This document shows, one piece after another, positions 33,139-42,167 of a DNA stretch of 64,000 nt (positions are counted from its first letter, which is position 1; each line of letters opens with the position of its first letter). The stretch lies in the NCBI RefSeq assembly GCF_001808185.1, contig NZ_CP017668.1, positions 1,550,001 through 1,614,000 of the forward strand, given 5' to 3'. This DNA is from Jeongeupia sp. USM3. GTDB lineage: Bacteria > Pseudomonadota > Gammaproteobacteria > Burkholderiales > Chitinibacteraceae. The position numbers were made by a program, and so were the translations under genes. Below the pieces are notes generated by a model, which saw only the letters and a program-made list of their open reading frames with translations, searched no databases and was not told where the DNA came from.

Positions 33139-33162
33139 ACGGGCCGCATGGCCCGTTTTTTT
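33139..33162 (+). terminator. Intrinsic terminator after the PhnD-like gene
   Basis: ACGGGCC/GGCCCGT stem with a four-base loop, then seven Ts, 31 bp after the stop. Confidence 0.9.
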
Positions 33163-33177
33163 CGCCCGTGCGTCGCC

Positions 33178-33195
33178 AAACCCATGCACGGGTTT
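33178..33195. promoter_or_regulatory. Short hairpin upstream of the NSS symporter gene
   Basis: AAACCC-ATGCAC-GGGTTT, about 90 bp before the symporter start, in a region with repeated TGCA motifs. It may be an operator or leader structure; no function can be assigned. Confidence 0.35.
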
Positions 33196-33281
33196 GTGCA
33201 AGATCACAATCGGTGCTTTTTGCACTTGAAATCCGCCGCAACAGGCAGGCAAGCTAATCGGTTGATTTATTGGAGATATTG

Positions 33282-34613
33282 ATGTCTGACACCGCCAACC
33301 GGGCAAACTGGGGTTCCAAGCTGGGCTTCATTCTCGCCGCATCGGGCTCCGCCGTGGGCCTCGGCGCCATCTGGAAATTCCCCTACGTCGCCGGCAAGAA
33401 CGGCGGCGGCGCCTTCCTGATCGCCTACCTCGTCTGCGTGTTCACCATCGGCATCGCGCTCCTGCTCGCCGAAATGCTGATCGGCCGCACCGCAAAGAAA
33501 TCCGCCACCACCGCCTTCCGCGACCTCAAGGGCGGGCTGTGGCCGTGGGCCGGCCGGCTGTCGGTGCTGTGCATCTTCATCATCCTGTCCTACTACTGCG
33601 TCGTCGGCGGCTGGACGATCGCCTACATCTTCCGCTCGATCACCGGCGAGGCACTGACCAGCGACACCAAGGCGCTGTCGAGCGCCTTCGGCGCCTTCAT
33701 CGCCAACCCGGGCCAGGCGCTCGGCTACACCGCGGCCTTCCTCGGCGTGACCGTCGCCGTGGTGATGGGCGGCGTCGAGAAGGGCATCGAGCGGATGAGC
33801 AAGGTGCTGATGCCGGCGCTGTTCATCCTGATGCTGATCCTGATCGCCCGCTCGCTGACGTTGGAGGGCGCCTGGGATGGCGTGAAGTACTTCATCACCC
33901 CGGACTTCTCCAAGCTGACCGCCAGCATGATCGTCGACGCACTCGGCCTGGCGTTCTTCTCGCTGTCGCTCGGCGGCGGCATGATCATCGCCTACGGCTC
34001 CTACCTGCCGCAGGACACCAAGCTCGTCGGCGCAACGCTGTGGGTCAGTTCGCTGGCCACGCTCGCCTGCGTGCTCGCCGGGCTGATGGTGCTGCCGGCG
34101 GTGTTCGCCTTCCACGTCGACCCGGCCGCAGGCCCGGGGCTGACCTTCATCACCATGCCGGCGATCTTCGCGCAGATGCCCTTCGGCCAGTTCTTCGCCA
34201 TCGCGTTCTTCTTCCTGCTGCTGTTCGCCGCGCTGACGTCGTCGGTGTCGATCCTCGAGCCGATCGTGTCGTTCCTGATCGACGAGTTCGGCTGGTCGCG
34301 CAAGACCGCGACCTTCGCCGTCGCCATCGCCTCGTTCGTGATCGGCATCCCGGCCGCGCTGTCGTTCGGGCCGATGGCCGACGTGCAGCTGTTCGGCAAG
34401 TCGCCGTTCGACCTGATGGACTACGTCGCGTCGAACATGATGATGCCGGCCGGCGGCCTCTTCGTCGCGCTGTTCGTCGGCTGGGCGATCTGGCCGAAGA
34501 TCCGCCACGAGCTGACCAGCGAAGGCTCGGCCGCGGTACTGCCGGCATTCCGGCTGATCTGCGCGGTGCTGGCGCCGATCGTCATCGGCGTGATCTGGTA
34601 CCACAACCTCTGA
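33282..34613 (+). CDS. Neurotransmitter:sodium symporter (NSS) family transporter
   Basis: A 443-residue inner membrane protein with about 11 helices, the bacterial NSS length (MhsT/LeuT relatives). It should take up an amino acid or related amine with Na+. TM1 carries the family signature GSAVGLGAIWKFPYVAGKNG (about residues 22-41) with its unwound sodium/substrate site. GLAFFSLSLGGGMIIAYGSY (about 227-246) matches TM6. The frame opens at 33270, but GGAG at 33272-33275 fits ATG 33282. The substrate is not predictable. Single-gene unit with a terminator. Confidence 0.92.
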   Translation: MSDTANRANWGSKLGFILAASGSAVGLGAIWKFPYVAGKNGGGAFLIAYLVCVFTIGIALLLAEMLIGRTAKKSATTAFRDLKGGLWPWAGRLSVLCIFIILSYYCVVGGWTIAYIFRSITGEALTSDTKALSSAFGAFIANPGQALGYTAAFLGVTVAVVMGGVEKGIERMSKVLMPALFILMLILIARSLTLEGAWDGVKYFITPDFSKLTASMIVDALGLAFFSLSLGGGMIIAYGSYLPQDTKLVGATLWVSSLATLACVLAGLMVLPAVFAFHVDPAAGPGLTFITMPAIFAQMPFGQFFAIAFFFLLLFAALTSSVSILEPIVSFLIDEFGWSRKTATFAVAIASFVIGIPAALSFGPMADVQLFGKSPFDLMDYVASNMMMPAGGLFVALFVGWAIWPKIRHELTSEGSAAVLPAFRLICAVLAPIVIGVIWYHNL

Positions 34614-34631
34614 GTCGCATCGCGACCCGAC

Positions 34632-34658
34632 AAAAAGGCCGGCATTGCCGGCCTTTTT
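34632..34658 (+). terminator. Intrinsic terminator after the NSS symporter gene
   Basis: Stem of 12 bp (34632-34643 with 34647-34658), a three-base loop and A/T runs on both sides. It can act on both strands, so it may also stop the convergent sensor gene's transcript. Confidence 0.92.
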
Positions 34659-34705
34659 GCTGCGCGCCGGCCACGCGCGCAACGGGAATAGCGGGCGCCG
34701 TACCA

Positions 34706-34859
34706 AGAGCGGCTAATGCCCCAAGGGCACTTCCTGCCGGGCGCAAATCCAGCGCAGCGGTGCTGGCAAGGCGTACGCACACGTCCCACGGGGACTCCCT
34801 GCGGTCGCAACGGTACGCGTAGCACCGCAAGTGAGTACCACCAGCAGGATAGCCGCTCT
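34706..34859 (+). repeat. Dispersed palindromic repeat, copy R3 (long class)
   Basis: A 154-bp element bounded by a perfect inverted repeat, AGAGCGGCTA and TAGCCGCTCT. Inside are the 34-base arm shared with R1 (34717-34750), the GTGCTGGCAAGGCGTACG core start, an insertion containing GTCCCACGGGGACTCCC, and the GCAAGTGAGTACCACCAGCA core end. Its right end covers two bases of the stop codon of the sensor gene on the other strand. Confidence 0.9.
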
Positions 34860-37800
34860 AGGCGACGGCGACCCGGTCGCGGCCCCGCTCCTTGGCCTCG
34901 TAGACGAGGTTGTCGACGCGCTTGAGCGCCTCGTCGATGCGCTCGAACGGCTGGTACTGGGTGACGCCGATGCTCGACGTCACCCGGCCGACGACCTCGA
35001 ACGGCTCGTCGCGCAGCGCCTGCAGCAGTTGCTGCGCCAGCAGTTCTGCAGCGTCGAAAGCCGTTTCGGGGCAGACGAGCAGGAACTCCTCGCCGCCGAG
35101 CCGGCAGAAGATGTCGCTCGTCCTGACCCGCTGGCGCACCAGCTGGGCGAAATGCTGCAGCACCTTGTCGCCGACGTCGTGGCCGAACTGGTCGTTGATG
35201 CGCTTGAAGTGGTCGAGGTCGAACATCAGCAGCGACAGCGGCACGCCGTAGCGGTTGACGCGGCCGACCTCGCGCTCGATCGCGATATTGAAGTAGCGCC
35301 GGTTGTAGAGCTGGGTCAGCGGATCGGTGATCGACATCTGCTCCAGCTCGCGCTGCAGGCGCTTCTGCTCGGAAATGTCCTCGGCGATGCACCACGCGAG
35401 CCCCTTGCCCTCCTTGCTCGGCATCAGGAAGCCGTTGATCAGCACCGGCACCCGGTGGCCGGCGCGATGCAGGTATTCCTTCTCGTACGGCCCGTAGCGC
35501 TGGTGCTGGTAGAGCTCGTAGACGAGCTCGCGGTCCTGCTGCGCATAATCGTCGGGCGTGACCGCCGCCAGCGTCTGCGCGCGCAATTCGTCGACGCCAT
35601 AGCCGAGCAGATTGCAGAACGCCGTGTTGGCATCGACGAAATGCCCGTCGCTGTGGCGGATCAGCGCCATGCCGACCGGTGACGACTCGAAGAAGGTGCG
35701 GAACTTCTCCTCGCTCGCTTCGAGCGCGTGCTGCGCCTCGACCCGGTCCGAAATGTCCTCGCTGACGCCGATATAGTGCGTCAGCCGCCCCTGCGCATCG
35801 GTCAGCGGCGTCAGCGACAGCGAGTTCCAGAACATGCTGCCGTCCTTGCGGTAGTTGCGCACCCTCACCCGGCCGGCCCGGTGCTCGGCGATCAGCCGGC
35901 GCAGCGTTTCGAACTCGGGCTGCAGCCGGTCGCGCCCCTGCAGGAAGCGGCAGTTCTTGCCGAGCACCTCGTGGCGGGCGTAGCCGGTCATCTGCTCGAA
36001 CGCGGTGTTGACGAAGATCAGCGGCAGGTCGTCGGCGTTGGCGTCGACGATCAGCACGCCGAGCGAGCTGGCCTCGATCACGCTCGCCAGCAGCGAAATC
36101 TGCTCGCTGGCCTTCTTCTGCTCGGTGATGTCGGAAATGAAGCCGTACCAGATCGTGCTGCCGTCGTCCTGGCGCTCCGGCGACGACTCGCCGCGCAGCC
36201 AGCGCACGCCGCGGCCGGGCAGGTCGACCCGGTAATCGCAGCGCCACAGGCTCAGTTGCAGCGCCGAGCGGTCGATCGACTCGACCAGCACCGGCATGTC
36301 TTCGGGGAGGATGCGCCCGAGCACGCCGCGGGCATCCTCGGCGGCTGCCTCGGGGCTGATGCCGTAGATCTGCTGGATCGCATCGCTCGCGTACGGAAAC
36401 ACCGAGCGGCCGTCGGCGTGGCGCTGGAACTGGTAGATCATCCCCGGCACGCGCTCTGACAGCTTGGACAGCAGCCGGTCACGCCGGATCAGCTCGGTTT
36501 CGGCAACGCGGCGTTCGGTGATGTCGACGGCGATGCCGAGGTAGCCGGCGTGGGCCTCCTGCGCGCCGACGATGCGCGTCACCGTCAGCTCGACCTGGCG
36601 CACCTCGCCGCCGCGGGTGAGATAGCTCCAGACCCGGGTTTCCATGCCGTGGCGCTCGGCGCCGAGCGTCAGCGCCTCGAAACGGCCGACCGCCCGGCCG
36701 TACTCGCCGCCGAGCTCGGCAATGCGCTCGTCGATCTCGGCCGCCTTGTGGAAATCCAGCACCGACACCGTGCCGACCACGTCGTCGGCACGGTAGCCGA
36801 GCAGGTTCTCGGCACCGCGGTTGAACAGCATCACCGTACCGTCCGGATCGGTCGCGACGACGGCGACCCGTGACGCCGCGTCGAGCACATTGCCCAGATA
36901 GGCGCGGGTGTCCTGCAGTTCGAGCAGCGTCCGGCGCTGTTCGGACAGGTCGGATATCCGGATCAGCACGTCGTCCTCGCTCGCGCCGGGGCGCGACACC
37001 CGCACGCCGGATACCGCGTAGCTATGGCCAGCGATCGCCCGGTCGAGCTGGAACGGCTCGCCGCCGGCCAGCAGCGCGGCAATGTCGTCTTCCAGCCCGG
37101 CCAGCGTCGCCACGCCGACGAAGGCGCCCTTCTCCTTGCCCGGCGCGACGCGCCAGTCGGCCAGCAGCGCTTCGCCGGCCTGATTCGCCTTGCGCACCGT
37201 CCAGTGGATGTCGACCAGAAACAGCGCATCGTCGATCGCGTGGAAGATGCGCCGCAGCCGCTCCTCGTTCTGCCCCAGCGCGCGCGCGCGCGATTCGGCC
37301 AGCGACTCGGCATAGCGCTGGCGGTTGGCCAGCACGTAGACCAGCAGCGCGAGCAATGCCGGGATCAGCACGCCCGGCCCCCAGATCGTCGCGACATCGA
37401 CCCAGTCGGCCTTGCGGGCGAATGCGCGATTGGCCTGCACCCTCAGCGTCAGCGCCCGGTCGCCGATCAGGATGGGCTGGAAGTGCGATCCCATGTTGGC
37501 CGGATCGGCCTTGTCGCCGGCAACGACGGTCCGGCCCTGCTCGTCCTCAAGCGCCAGCGACACCTGCCGCTCTTCGCCAAGCCGGGTCAGCTGCTGCTGC
37601 AGCAGCTTGAGCCGGTAAGTCCCCCAGACGAAGCCGATCGGCTGTGCCGCACCGGGACGGAAGACCGGAATCGCGATCGCGAACCCCTGCTCGCCGGTGT
37701 AATCGCCGCGCAACTGCATCGTTGCCGACGTCGCCGGGGCGCGCCGCTCGAGCGCGCGCCGCAGGATCGGGCCGCGTGTCGGATCGCGGGTCAGGTCGGT

Positions 37801-38199
37801 GCCGACGAAGGACCCGCGCGAGCCGCCAGGCTCGGCATAACGGACCCGCATCGTCGATTCGCCGTCGGTGGCAGCGTCGAGCCCGATCCAGGCGATACCG
37901 CCGAACGCACCGAGGTAAGGCTCGATGAACAGGCCGAACTCGCCCGCCGACACCGAGGTCGACAGCGCCATGAAACGTGCGGCGGCGCGCAGGCCACCGA
38001 GGTCCTGCGTGACGCCACGTGCCAGTTGGCCGGTGATGCTTTGCGCCTCGGAACGGAAACGGACGTCGAGCGCACGCTGCTCGGTCCGTGCGAGCAGCTG
38101 CGACACCAGCGCGGAGATCATCAGGCCGATCATCAGGACGAGCAGCGCCAGCGCCTTGGGGCGGGGCACACGGCTCAGGGCGGCGGGCAATCGTTTCAC
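34858..38199 (-). CDS. CHASE/multi-PAS/LOV sensor diguanylate cyclase
   Basis: A 1113-residue membrane receptor that should make c-di-GMP. Order: TM1 (about 16-36), periplasmic CHASE-like domain (about 43-255), TM2 (272-291), PAS domains (about 305-430, 432-565, 566-695), a LOV domain (700-820), a further PAS (826-945) and GGDEF (950-1110). The LOV motif GKNCRFLQG holds the photoactive Cys750, with RNYRKDGSMFWNSLSLTPL behind it. The cyclase motif is GGEEF (1035-1039), and the inhibitory site RTSD (1026-1029) is at the right distance. There is no EAL domain. The start is GTG with a weak ribosome site. Its stop overlaps repeat R3. Confidence 0.92.
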   Translation of the reverse strand: MKRLPAALSRVPRPKALALLVLMIGLMISALVSQLLARTEQRALDVRFRSEAQSITGQLARGVTQDLGGLRAAARFMALSTSVSAGEFGLFIEPYLGAFGGIAWIGLDAATDGESTMRVRYAEPGGSRGSFVGTDLTRDPTRGPILRRALERRAPATSATMQLRGDYTGEQGFAIAIPVFRPGAAQPIGFVWGTYRLKLLQQQLTRLGEERQVSLALEDEQGRTVVAGDKADPANMGSHFQPILIGDRALTLRVQANRAFARKADWVDVATIWGPGVLIPALLALLVYVLANRQRYAESLAESRARALGQNEERLRRIFHAIDDALFLVDIHWTVRKANQAGEALLADWRVAPGKEKGAFVGVATLAGLEDDIAALLAGGEPFQLDRAIAGHSYAVSGVRVSRPGASEDDVLIRISDLSEQRRTLLELQDTRAYLGNVLDAASRVAVVATDPDGTVMLFNRGAENLLGYRADDVVGTVSVLDFHKAAEIDERIAELGGEYGRAVGRFEALTLGAERHGMETRVWSYLTRGGEVRQVELTVTRIVGAQEAHAGYLGIAVDITERRVAETELIRRDRLLSKLSERVPGMIYQFQRHADGRSVFPYASDAIQQIYGISPEAAAEDARGVLGRILPEDMPVLVESIDRSALQLSLWRCDYRVDLPGRGVRWLRGESSPERQDDGSTIWYGFISDITEQKKASEQISLLASVIEASSLGVLIVDANADDLPLIFVNTAFEQMTGYARHEVLGKNCRFLQGRDRLQPEFETLRRLIAEHRAGRVRVRNYRKDGSMFWNSLSLTPLTDAQGRLTHYIGVSEDISDRVEAQHALEASEEKFRTFFESSPVGMALIRHSDGHFVDANTAFCNLLGYGVDELRAQTLAAVTPDDYAQQDRELVYELYQHQRYGPYEKEYLHRAGHRVPVLINGFLMPSKEGKGLAWCIAEDISEQKRLQRELEQMSITDPLTQLYNRRYFNIAIEREVGRVNRYGVPLSLLMFDLDHFKRINDQFGHDVGDKVLQHFAQLVRQRVRTSDIFCRLGGEEFLLVCPETAFDAAELLAQQLLQALRDEPFEVVGRVTSSIGVTQYQPFERIDEALKRVDNLVYEAKERGRDRVAVA

Positions 38200-38337
38200 G
38201 TCGTCGCTTCGGGAATATTGCGTTTGATGAATATAACACTGGCCAAGCCGCCTGCCGCCTCGATCCGCGGCACGGGCGGGCGGCGTTGGTGCGGTGCATC
38301 ACTTGGTCGGCGACGCCGGAGAAGGCACAATCCTGCC

Positions 38338-39045
38338 GTGAACACCGATACCTTCCAGATTTCGCCACTGGGCTACATCTCGACGCCGTTTGCCGACAAG
38401 TTCGGCATTCCGCGCCAGCCGCGCCTTGCGCCGCATGCCGTCGGCACGCTGAGTCTATTGCCGCCGTATGACCGCAGCGAGGCAGTGCGCGAACTCGTGT
38501 CGTTTTCGCACGTCTGGCTCACCTTCGTCTTTCACCAGACCCAGGGGAAATGGCAGCCGACGGTGCGGCCGCCGCGGCTCGGCGGCAATGCGCGTGTCGG
38601 CGTGTTCGCCAGCCGCAGCCCGTTCCGGCCGAACTCGCTCGGCCTTTCGCTGGTCGAACTCGCCGGTGTCGACACCGACGACGGCGTGGTGCTGCGTTTT
38701 CGCGGCGTCGACCTCGTCGACGGCACGCCGATCGTCGACATCAAGCCCTACCTGCCTTATGCCGAGAGCGTGCCCGACGCGGCGGGCGGCTTCGCCGACG
38801 CATCGCCGCCCCGGCTGGCGGTGCATTACGGCGAGCAGGCACTGGCCCAGCTCGCCGTCGCGGCCCCCGGACACCCGCAACTGGCGGCGCTGATCGACGA
38901 AGTGCTGGCACAGGACCCCCGCCCGGCCTACGCCGACGACCCGGCGCGCAGCTACGGTGTGCGCCTGTATTGCTATGACGTGAAATTCCGCGTCGCCGAC
39001 GGCATCGCCCGCGTCGACGCGATCGAACCTGCAGGATCAACATGA
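38338..39045 (+). CDS. trmO: tRNA (N6-threonylcarbamoyladenosine37-N6)-methyltransferase
   Basis: A 235-residue TrmO (TsaA/YaeB family), which methylates t6A37 of tRNA-Thr using SAM; E. coli TrmO is the same length. Motifs include GYISTPFADKFGIPRQPRL at the N-terminus and VGVFASRSPFRPNSLGLSLV (about 92-111), followed by DIKPYLPY. The start is taken as GTG 38338 because no ATG fits and the family begins here; its ribosome site is weak. It is divergent from the sensor gene, and its stop overlaps the patatin start as ATGA. Confidence 0.9.
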   Translation: MNTDTFQISPLGYISTPFADKFGIPRQPRLAPHAVGTLSLLPPYDRSEAVRELVSFSHVWLTFVFHQTQGKWQPTVRPPRLGGNARVGVFASRSPFRPNSLGLSLVELAGVDTDDGVVLRFRGVDLVDGTPIVDIKPYLPYAESVPDAAGGFADASPPRLAVHYGEQALAQLAVAAPGHPQLAALIDEVLAQDPRPAYADDPARSYGVRLYCYDVKFRVADGIARVDAIEPAGST

Positions 39046-39938
39046 AGCCACTCCTACTCTTCTTCGCCGTGCTGCTCGCTGCATGCACGACCACCCCGCC
39101 CGCGCCGCCGACCCCGGCCGCCCCGCCCCCCAAGGTCCGCGTCGGCCTGGCACTCGGCGGCGGCGCCGCCAAGGGCTTCGCCCATATTGGCGTGATCAAG
39201 ATGCTCGAAGCCAACGGCATCAGGGTCGACACCGTTGCCGGCACCAGCGCCGGCAGCGTCGTCGGCGGCCTGTACGCGAGCGGCATGGATGCGTTTGCCT
39301 TGCAGGAAAAGGCCTTCGGCCTCGACGAGGCGCAGATCCGCGACGTCAGCCTGCTCAACGGCGGCATCGTCAAGGGCCAGAAGCTGCAGGACTTCGTCAA
39401 CCAGCTCGTCACCAACCGGCCGATCGACAAGTTCGCCAAACCCTTCGGCGCGGTCGCGACCGAGCTCGACACCGGCAAGCGCACGGTCTTCGTCCGCGGC
39501 AACGCCGGCCAGGCGATCCGCGCGTCGAGCAGCATTCCCGGCGTGTTCGAGCCGGCGCTGATCGCCGGCAAACGCTATGTCGACGGCGGCGTGGTCAGCC
39601 CGGTGCCGGTCGATGCGGCGCGCGAGCTCGGTGCCGATCTGGTGATCGCCGTCGACATCTCGGCCAAGGCCGGCAACAAGGCGCCGAGCGGGCTGATCGG
39701 CACCGTCAACCAGGCGGTGGTGATCATGGGCCAGAAGCTCGGCGAGCAGGAGCTGGCGCGTGCCGACGTGGTGATCCGGCCCAAGGTCGGCAAGATCGGC
39801 CCGACCGATTTCGACCAGAAGAACCAGGCCATCCTCGAGGGCGAGAAGGCCGCGCTGGCGGCGATTCCGCAAATCAAACAGAAGATCGCCGAGAAACAAC
39901 AGGCGCTGATCGTCGCCCGAAGCGCGGCGGCGCAATGA
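39042..39938 (+). CDS. Patatin-like phospholipase lipoprotein (RssA-like)
   Basis: A 298-residue lipoprotein: signal with lipobox LLAAC (Cys15), a proline-rich linker, then a patatin domain. The oxyanion motif is GGGAAKGFAHIG (about residues 39-50), the nucleophile serine is in GTSAGS, and the catalytic Asp is in DGG (about 185). It should hydrolyse acyl esters at the outer or inner membrane face of the periplasm. It sits between trmO and the DUF2164 gene, with ATGA overlaps on both sides, so the three are co-translated. Confidence 0.9.
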   Translation: MKPLLLFFAVLLAACTTTPPAPPTPAAPPPKVRVGLALGGGAAKGFAHIGVIKMLEANGIRVDTVAGTSAGSVVGGLYASGMDAFALQEKAFGLDEAQIRDVSLLNGGIVKGQKLQDFVNQLVTNRPIDKFAKPFGAVATELDTGKRTVFVRGNAGQAIRASSSIPGVFEPALIAGKRYVDGGVVSPVPVDAARELGADLVIAVDISAKAGNKAPSGLIGTVNQAVVIMGQKLGEQELARADVVIRPKVGKIGPTDFDQKNQAILEGEKAALAAIPQIKQKIAEKQQALIVARSAAAQ

Positions 39939-40192
39939 GCGAGCCGCTGATCCGCCTCGACCCGGCCGAGCGTGCCGAACTCGCCGCCCGGCTGCGCCAC
40001 TGGTGCGACCGCGAGATCGGGCTCGAGCTCGGCGGCTTCGACGCCGAGTTCCTGCTCGATTACGTCATCAAGGAAATCGGCACGCAGTGCTACAACCGCG
40101 GCCTGCTCGACGCGCAGGCGGCAATCGCCAAGCGGCTCGACACGCTGACCGATGCGATCGGCGAGCTGGAGCGAACCCCGCCACGGCGCTAG
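39935..40192 (+). CDS. DUF2164 family protein
   Basis: An 85-residue soluble protein of the DUF2164 family, function unknown. Family features: an acidic/arginine-rich first helix (DPAERAELAARLRHWCDREI), then FDAEFLLDYVIKEIGTQCYNRGLLDA. The start overlaps the patatin stop as ATGA. Third gene of a trmO-patatin-DUF2164 operon. Confidence 0.85.
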   Translation: MSEPLIRLDPAERAELAARLRHWCDREIGLELGGFDAEFLLDYVIKEIGTQCYNRGLLDAQAAIAKRLDTLTDAIGELERTPPRR

Positions 40193-40307
40193 CCGGCGGC
40201 AGTGACTGTTCCACTGACAGGACAGTCAGTCGTCATGGCGGTGGATTATCATTCATTGTCATCTGGTCCATTATCAATCCATCGCAACCGATTGGAGAGA
40301 CCCCGAG
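40193..40307 (+). promoter_or_regulatory. Promoter region of the pirin operon with inverted repeat
   Basis: GACTGTTCC and GGACAGTC (40204-40212 and 40220-40227) form an inverted repeat with one bulged base. Further on, ATTATCATTC (40245) and ATTATCAATC (40270) are near-identical direct repeats 25 bp apart. This AT-richer stretch is a plausible regulated promoter. Confidence 0.4.
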
Positions 40308-41159
40308 ATGACCACCGCTTCCTACCGCCGTATCGCCCGCATCGTCCGCGGCATGGCCACCTCCGACGGCGGCGGCGTCAGGCTCAACCGCGTGATCGGC
40401 AGCCAGGACATGCCGATGCTCGACCCCTTCCTGCTGCTCGACGAATTCCGTTCGGACAACGCCGACGATTACATCGCCGGTTTTCCTGAACACCCGCACC
40501 GCGGCTTCGAGACGGTGACCTACATGCTCGCCGGCCAGATGCAGCACGGCGACAACAAGGGCAACACCGGCAATCTCGGCCCGGGCAGCGTGCAATGGAT
40601 GACCGCCGGCCGCGGCATCGTCCACTCGGAAATGCCGCAACAGGAAAACGGCCTGCTGCAGGGCTTCCAGCTGTGGGTGAACCTGCCCGCCAGCGACAAG
40701 ATGACCGCGCCGCGCTATCAGGAGTTCGCCGCCGGCGAGATTCCGCAGGTGCAGCTTGCCGGCGGCGGCTCGGTCAAGGTGATCGCCGGGACGTTTGACG
40801 GCGTGACCGGTCCGGTAAGCGGCGTGGCAACGCAGCCGAGTTATTACGATGTGGTGTTGCCGCCAGGCGCGACGCTGGATCTGGCCATGCCGGCGGAACA
40901 TCATGCCTTCATCTACGTCTACCAGAATGTACTAAGCATCGTCGACGGCCCGCAGGAGCGGCCGGTGCGGCAGGGCGAACTCGCTGCACTGACGCAGGGC
41001 GACACGATCGCTGTCGGTGCCCTGGACGAGGAAGTCCGCTTCATCGTCGTCGCCGGCAAGCCGCTGAACGAACCGGTCGCCCGCTACGGCCCCTTCGTGA
41101 TGAACACCGCCGAAGAGGTCCAGCAGGCATTCGTGGACTACCAGGAAGGCAAGTTCTGA
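40308..41159 (+). CDS. Pirin family protein 1
   Basis: A 283-residue bicupin of the pirin family; bacterial pirins include quercetin 2,3-dioxygenases and redox-linked regulators. Metal ligands of the N-terminal cupin are in FPEHPHRGFETVTYML (two His) and WMTAGRGIVHSEMP (His and Glu). A C-terminal cupin follows from about residue 165. GGAGAG is eight bases before the ATG. It heads a four-gene co-directional group with a second pirin, OsmC and a flavin reductase, which suggests a stress or redox role. Confidence 0.88.
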   Translation: MTTASYRRIARIVRGMATSDGGGVRLNRVIGSQDMPMLDPFLLLDEFRSDNADDYIAGFPEHPHRGFETVTYMLAGQMQHGDNKGNTGNLGPGSVQWMTAGRGIVHSEMPQQENGLLQGFQLWVNLPASDKMTAPRYQEFAAGEIPQVQLAGGGSVKVIAGTFDGVTGPVSGVATQPSYYDVVLPPGATLDLAMPAEHHAFIYVYQNVLSIVDGPQERPVRQGELAALTQGDTIAVGALDEEVRFIVVAGKPLNEPVARYGPFVMNTAEEVQQAFVDYQEGKF

Positions 41160-41231
41160 CCCAAGCAGTACCGCAGGCTGGCAACGTCGCCCCGCGCCAA
41201 GTGCGGGGCGCAACCATGACAAGGAGCCGTG

Positions 41232-42167
41232 ATGAGCAGCACCGAACATGAAGTCTCGATCTCGACCGACTGCCCGGCACCGCCGTTCGTGCAGCGCTTT
41301 GCCGCGCACAATGCCGTGCTCGGCGAGGGCATGCAGATCCGCCGCGCGCTGCCCAACCGCGAACGGCGGATGATCGGCGCGTGGTGCTTTCTCGACCACT
41401 TCGGCCCGGTCGACATCAGCGGCGGCCGCGGCATGCGCGTCGGCCCGCACCCGCATATCGGCCTGCAGACGTTCTCGTGGCTGCTCGAAGGCGAGGTCTA
41501 CCATCGCGACAGCCTCGGCTTCGAACAGCTGATCCGCCCCGGCCAGGTCAACCTGATGACCGCCGGCCATGGCATCGCCCACTCGGAAGAGTCGCCACCG
41601 AACCACAGTGCCATCATGCATGGCGCGCAGCTGTGGATCGCGCTGCCGGACGAGCAGTTCGAGCGCCCGCCGGGCTTCGAGCATTATCCGACGCTGCCGA
41701 CCTTCGACGATGGCGGCTATCTGGTCACCGTGCTCGCCGGCGAACTCATGGGCCATGTGTCGCCGGCGCGCGTCTACACGCCGCTGCTGGGGCTCGACCT
41801 CGACGCCGCCGGCGCCGCGGCGACGACGCTGCCGCTGCGCCGCGACTTCGAATACGGCGCGATCGTGCTCGTCGGCGAGGCGCGGCTGAACGGCGAGCCG
41901 CTGGCGCCGGGCGAATGCCTGTATTTCGGCTGCGGCCACGATGCGCTGCAGGTCGAAACCGACGCGGCAACGCGCATCCTCATCGTCGGCGGCGAGCCGT
42001 TCAGGTCCGAACGGATCCTGTACTGGAACTTCGTCGGCCGCGACGGCGCCGACATCCGCGAAGCCACCGACGAATGGAACGCCGGCGACGCGCGCTTCGG
42101 CGAGGTCCACGGCTACGACGGCGACCGGCTGCCGGCGCCGGCCGTGCCAAAACTGAGGGGGGAATGA
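41232..42167 (+). CDS. Pirin family protein 2
   Basis: A 311-residue second pirin, clearly a paralogue family rather than a recent copy of its neighbour. The metal motif is GPHPHIGLQTFSWLLEG with LMTAGHGIAHSEES, and it has a longer N-terminal extension plus a C-terminal GDARFGEVHGYDGDRLPAP tail. AAGGAG stands six bases from ATG 41232; an in-frame GTG at 41229 is less well placed. The 3' end overlaps the OsmC gene. Confidence 0.88.
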   Translation: MSSTEHEVSISTDCPAPPFVQRFAAHNAVLGEGMQIRRALPNRERRMIGAWCFLDHFGPVDISGGRGMRVGPHPHIGLQTFSWLLEGEVYHRDSLGFEQLIRPGQVNLMTAGHGIAHSEESPPNHSAIMHGAQLWIALPDEQFERPPGFEHYPTLPTFDDGGYLVTVLAGELMGHVSPARVYTPLLGLDLDAAGAAATTLPLRRDFEYGAIVLVGEARLNGEPLAPGECLYFGCGHDALQVETDAATRILIVGGEPFRSERILYWNFVGRDGADIREATDEWNAGDARFGEVHGYDGDRLPAPAVPKLRGE

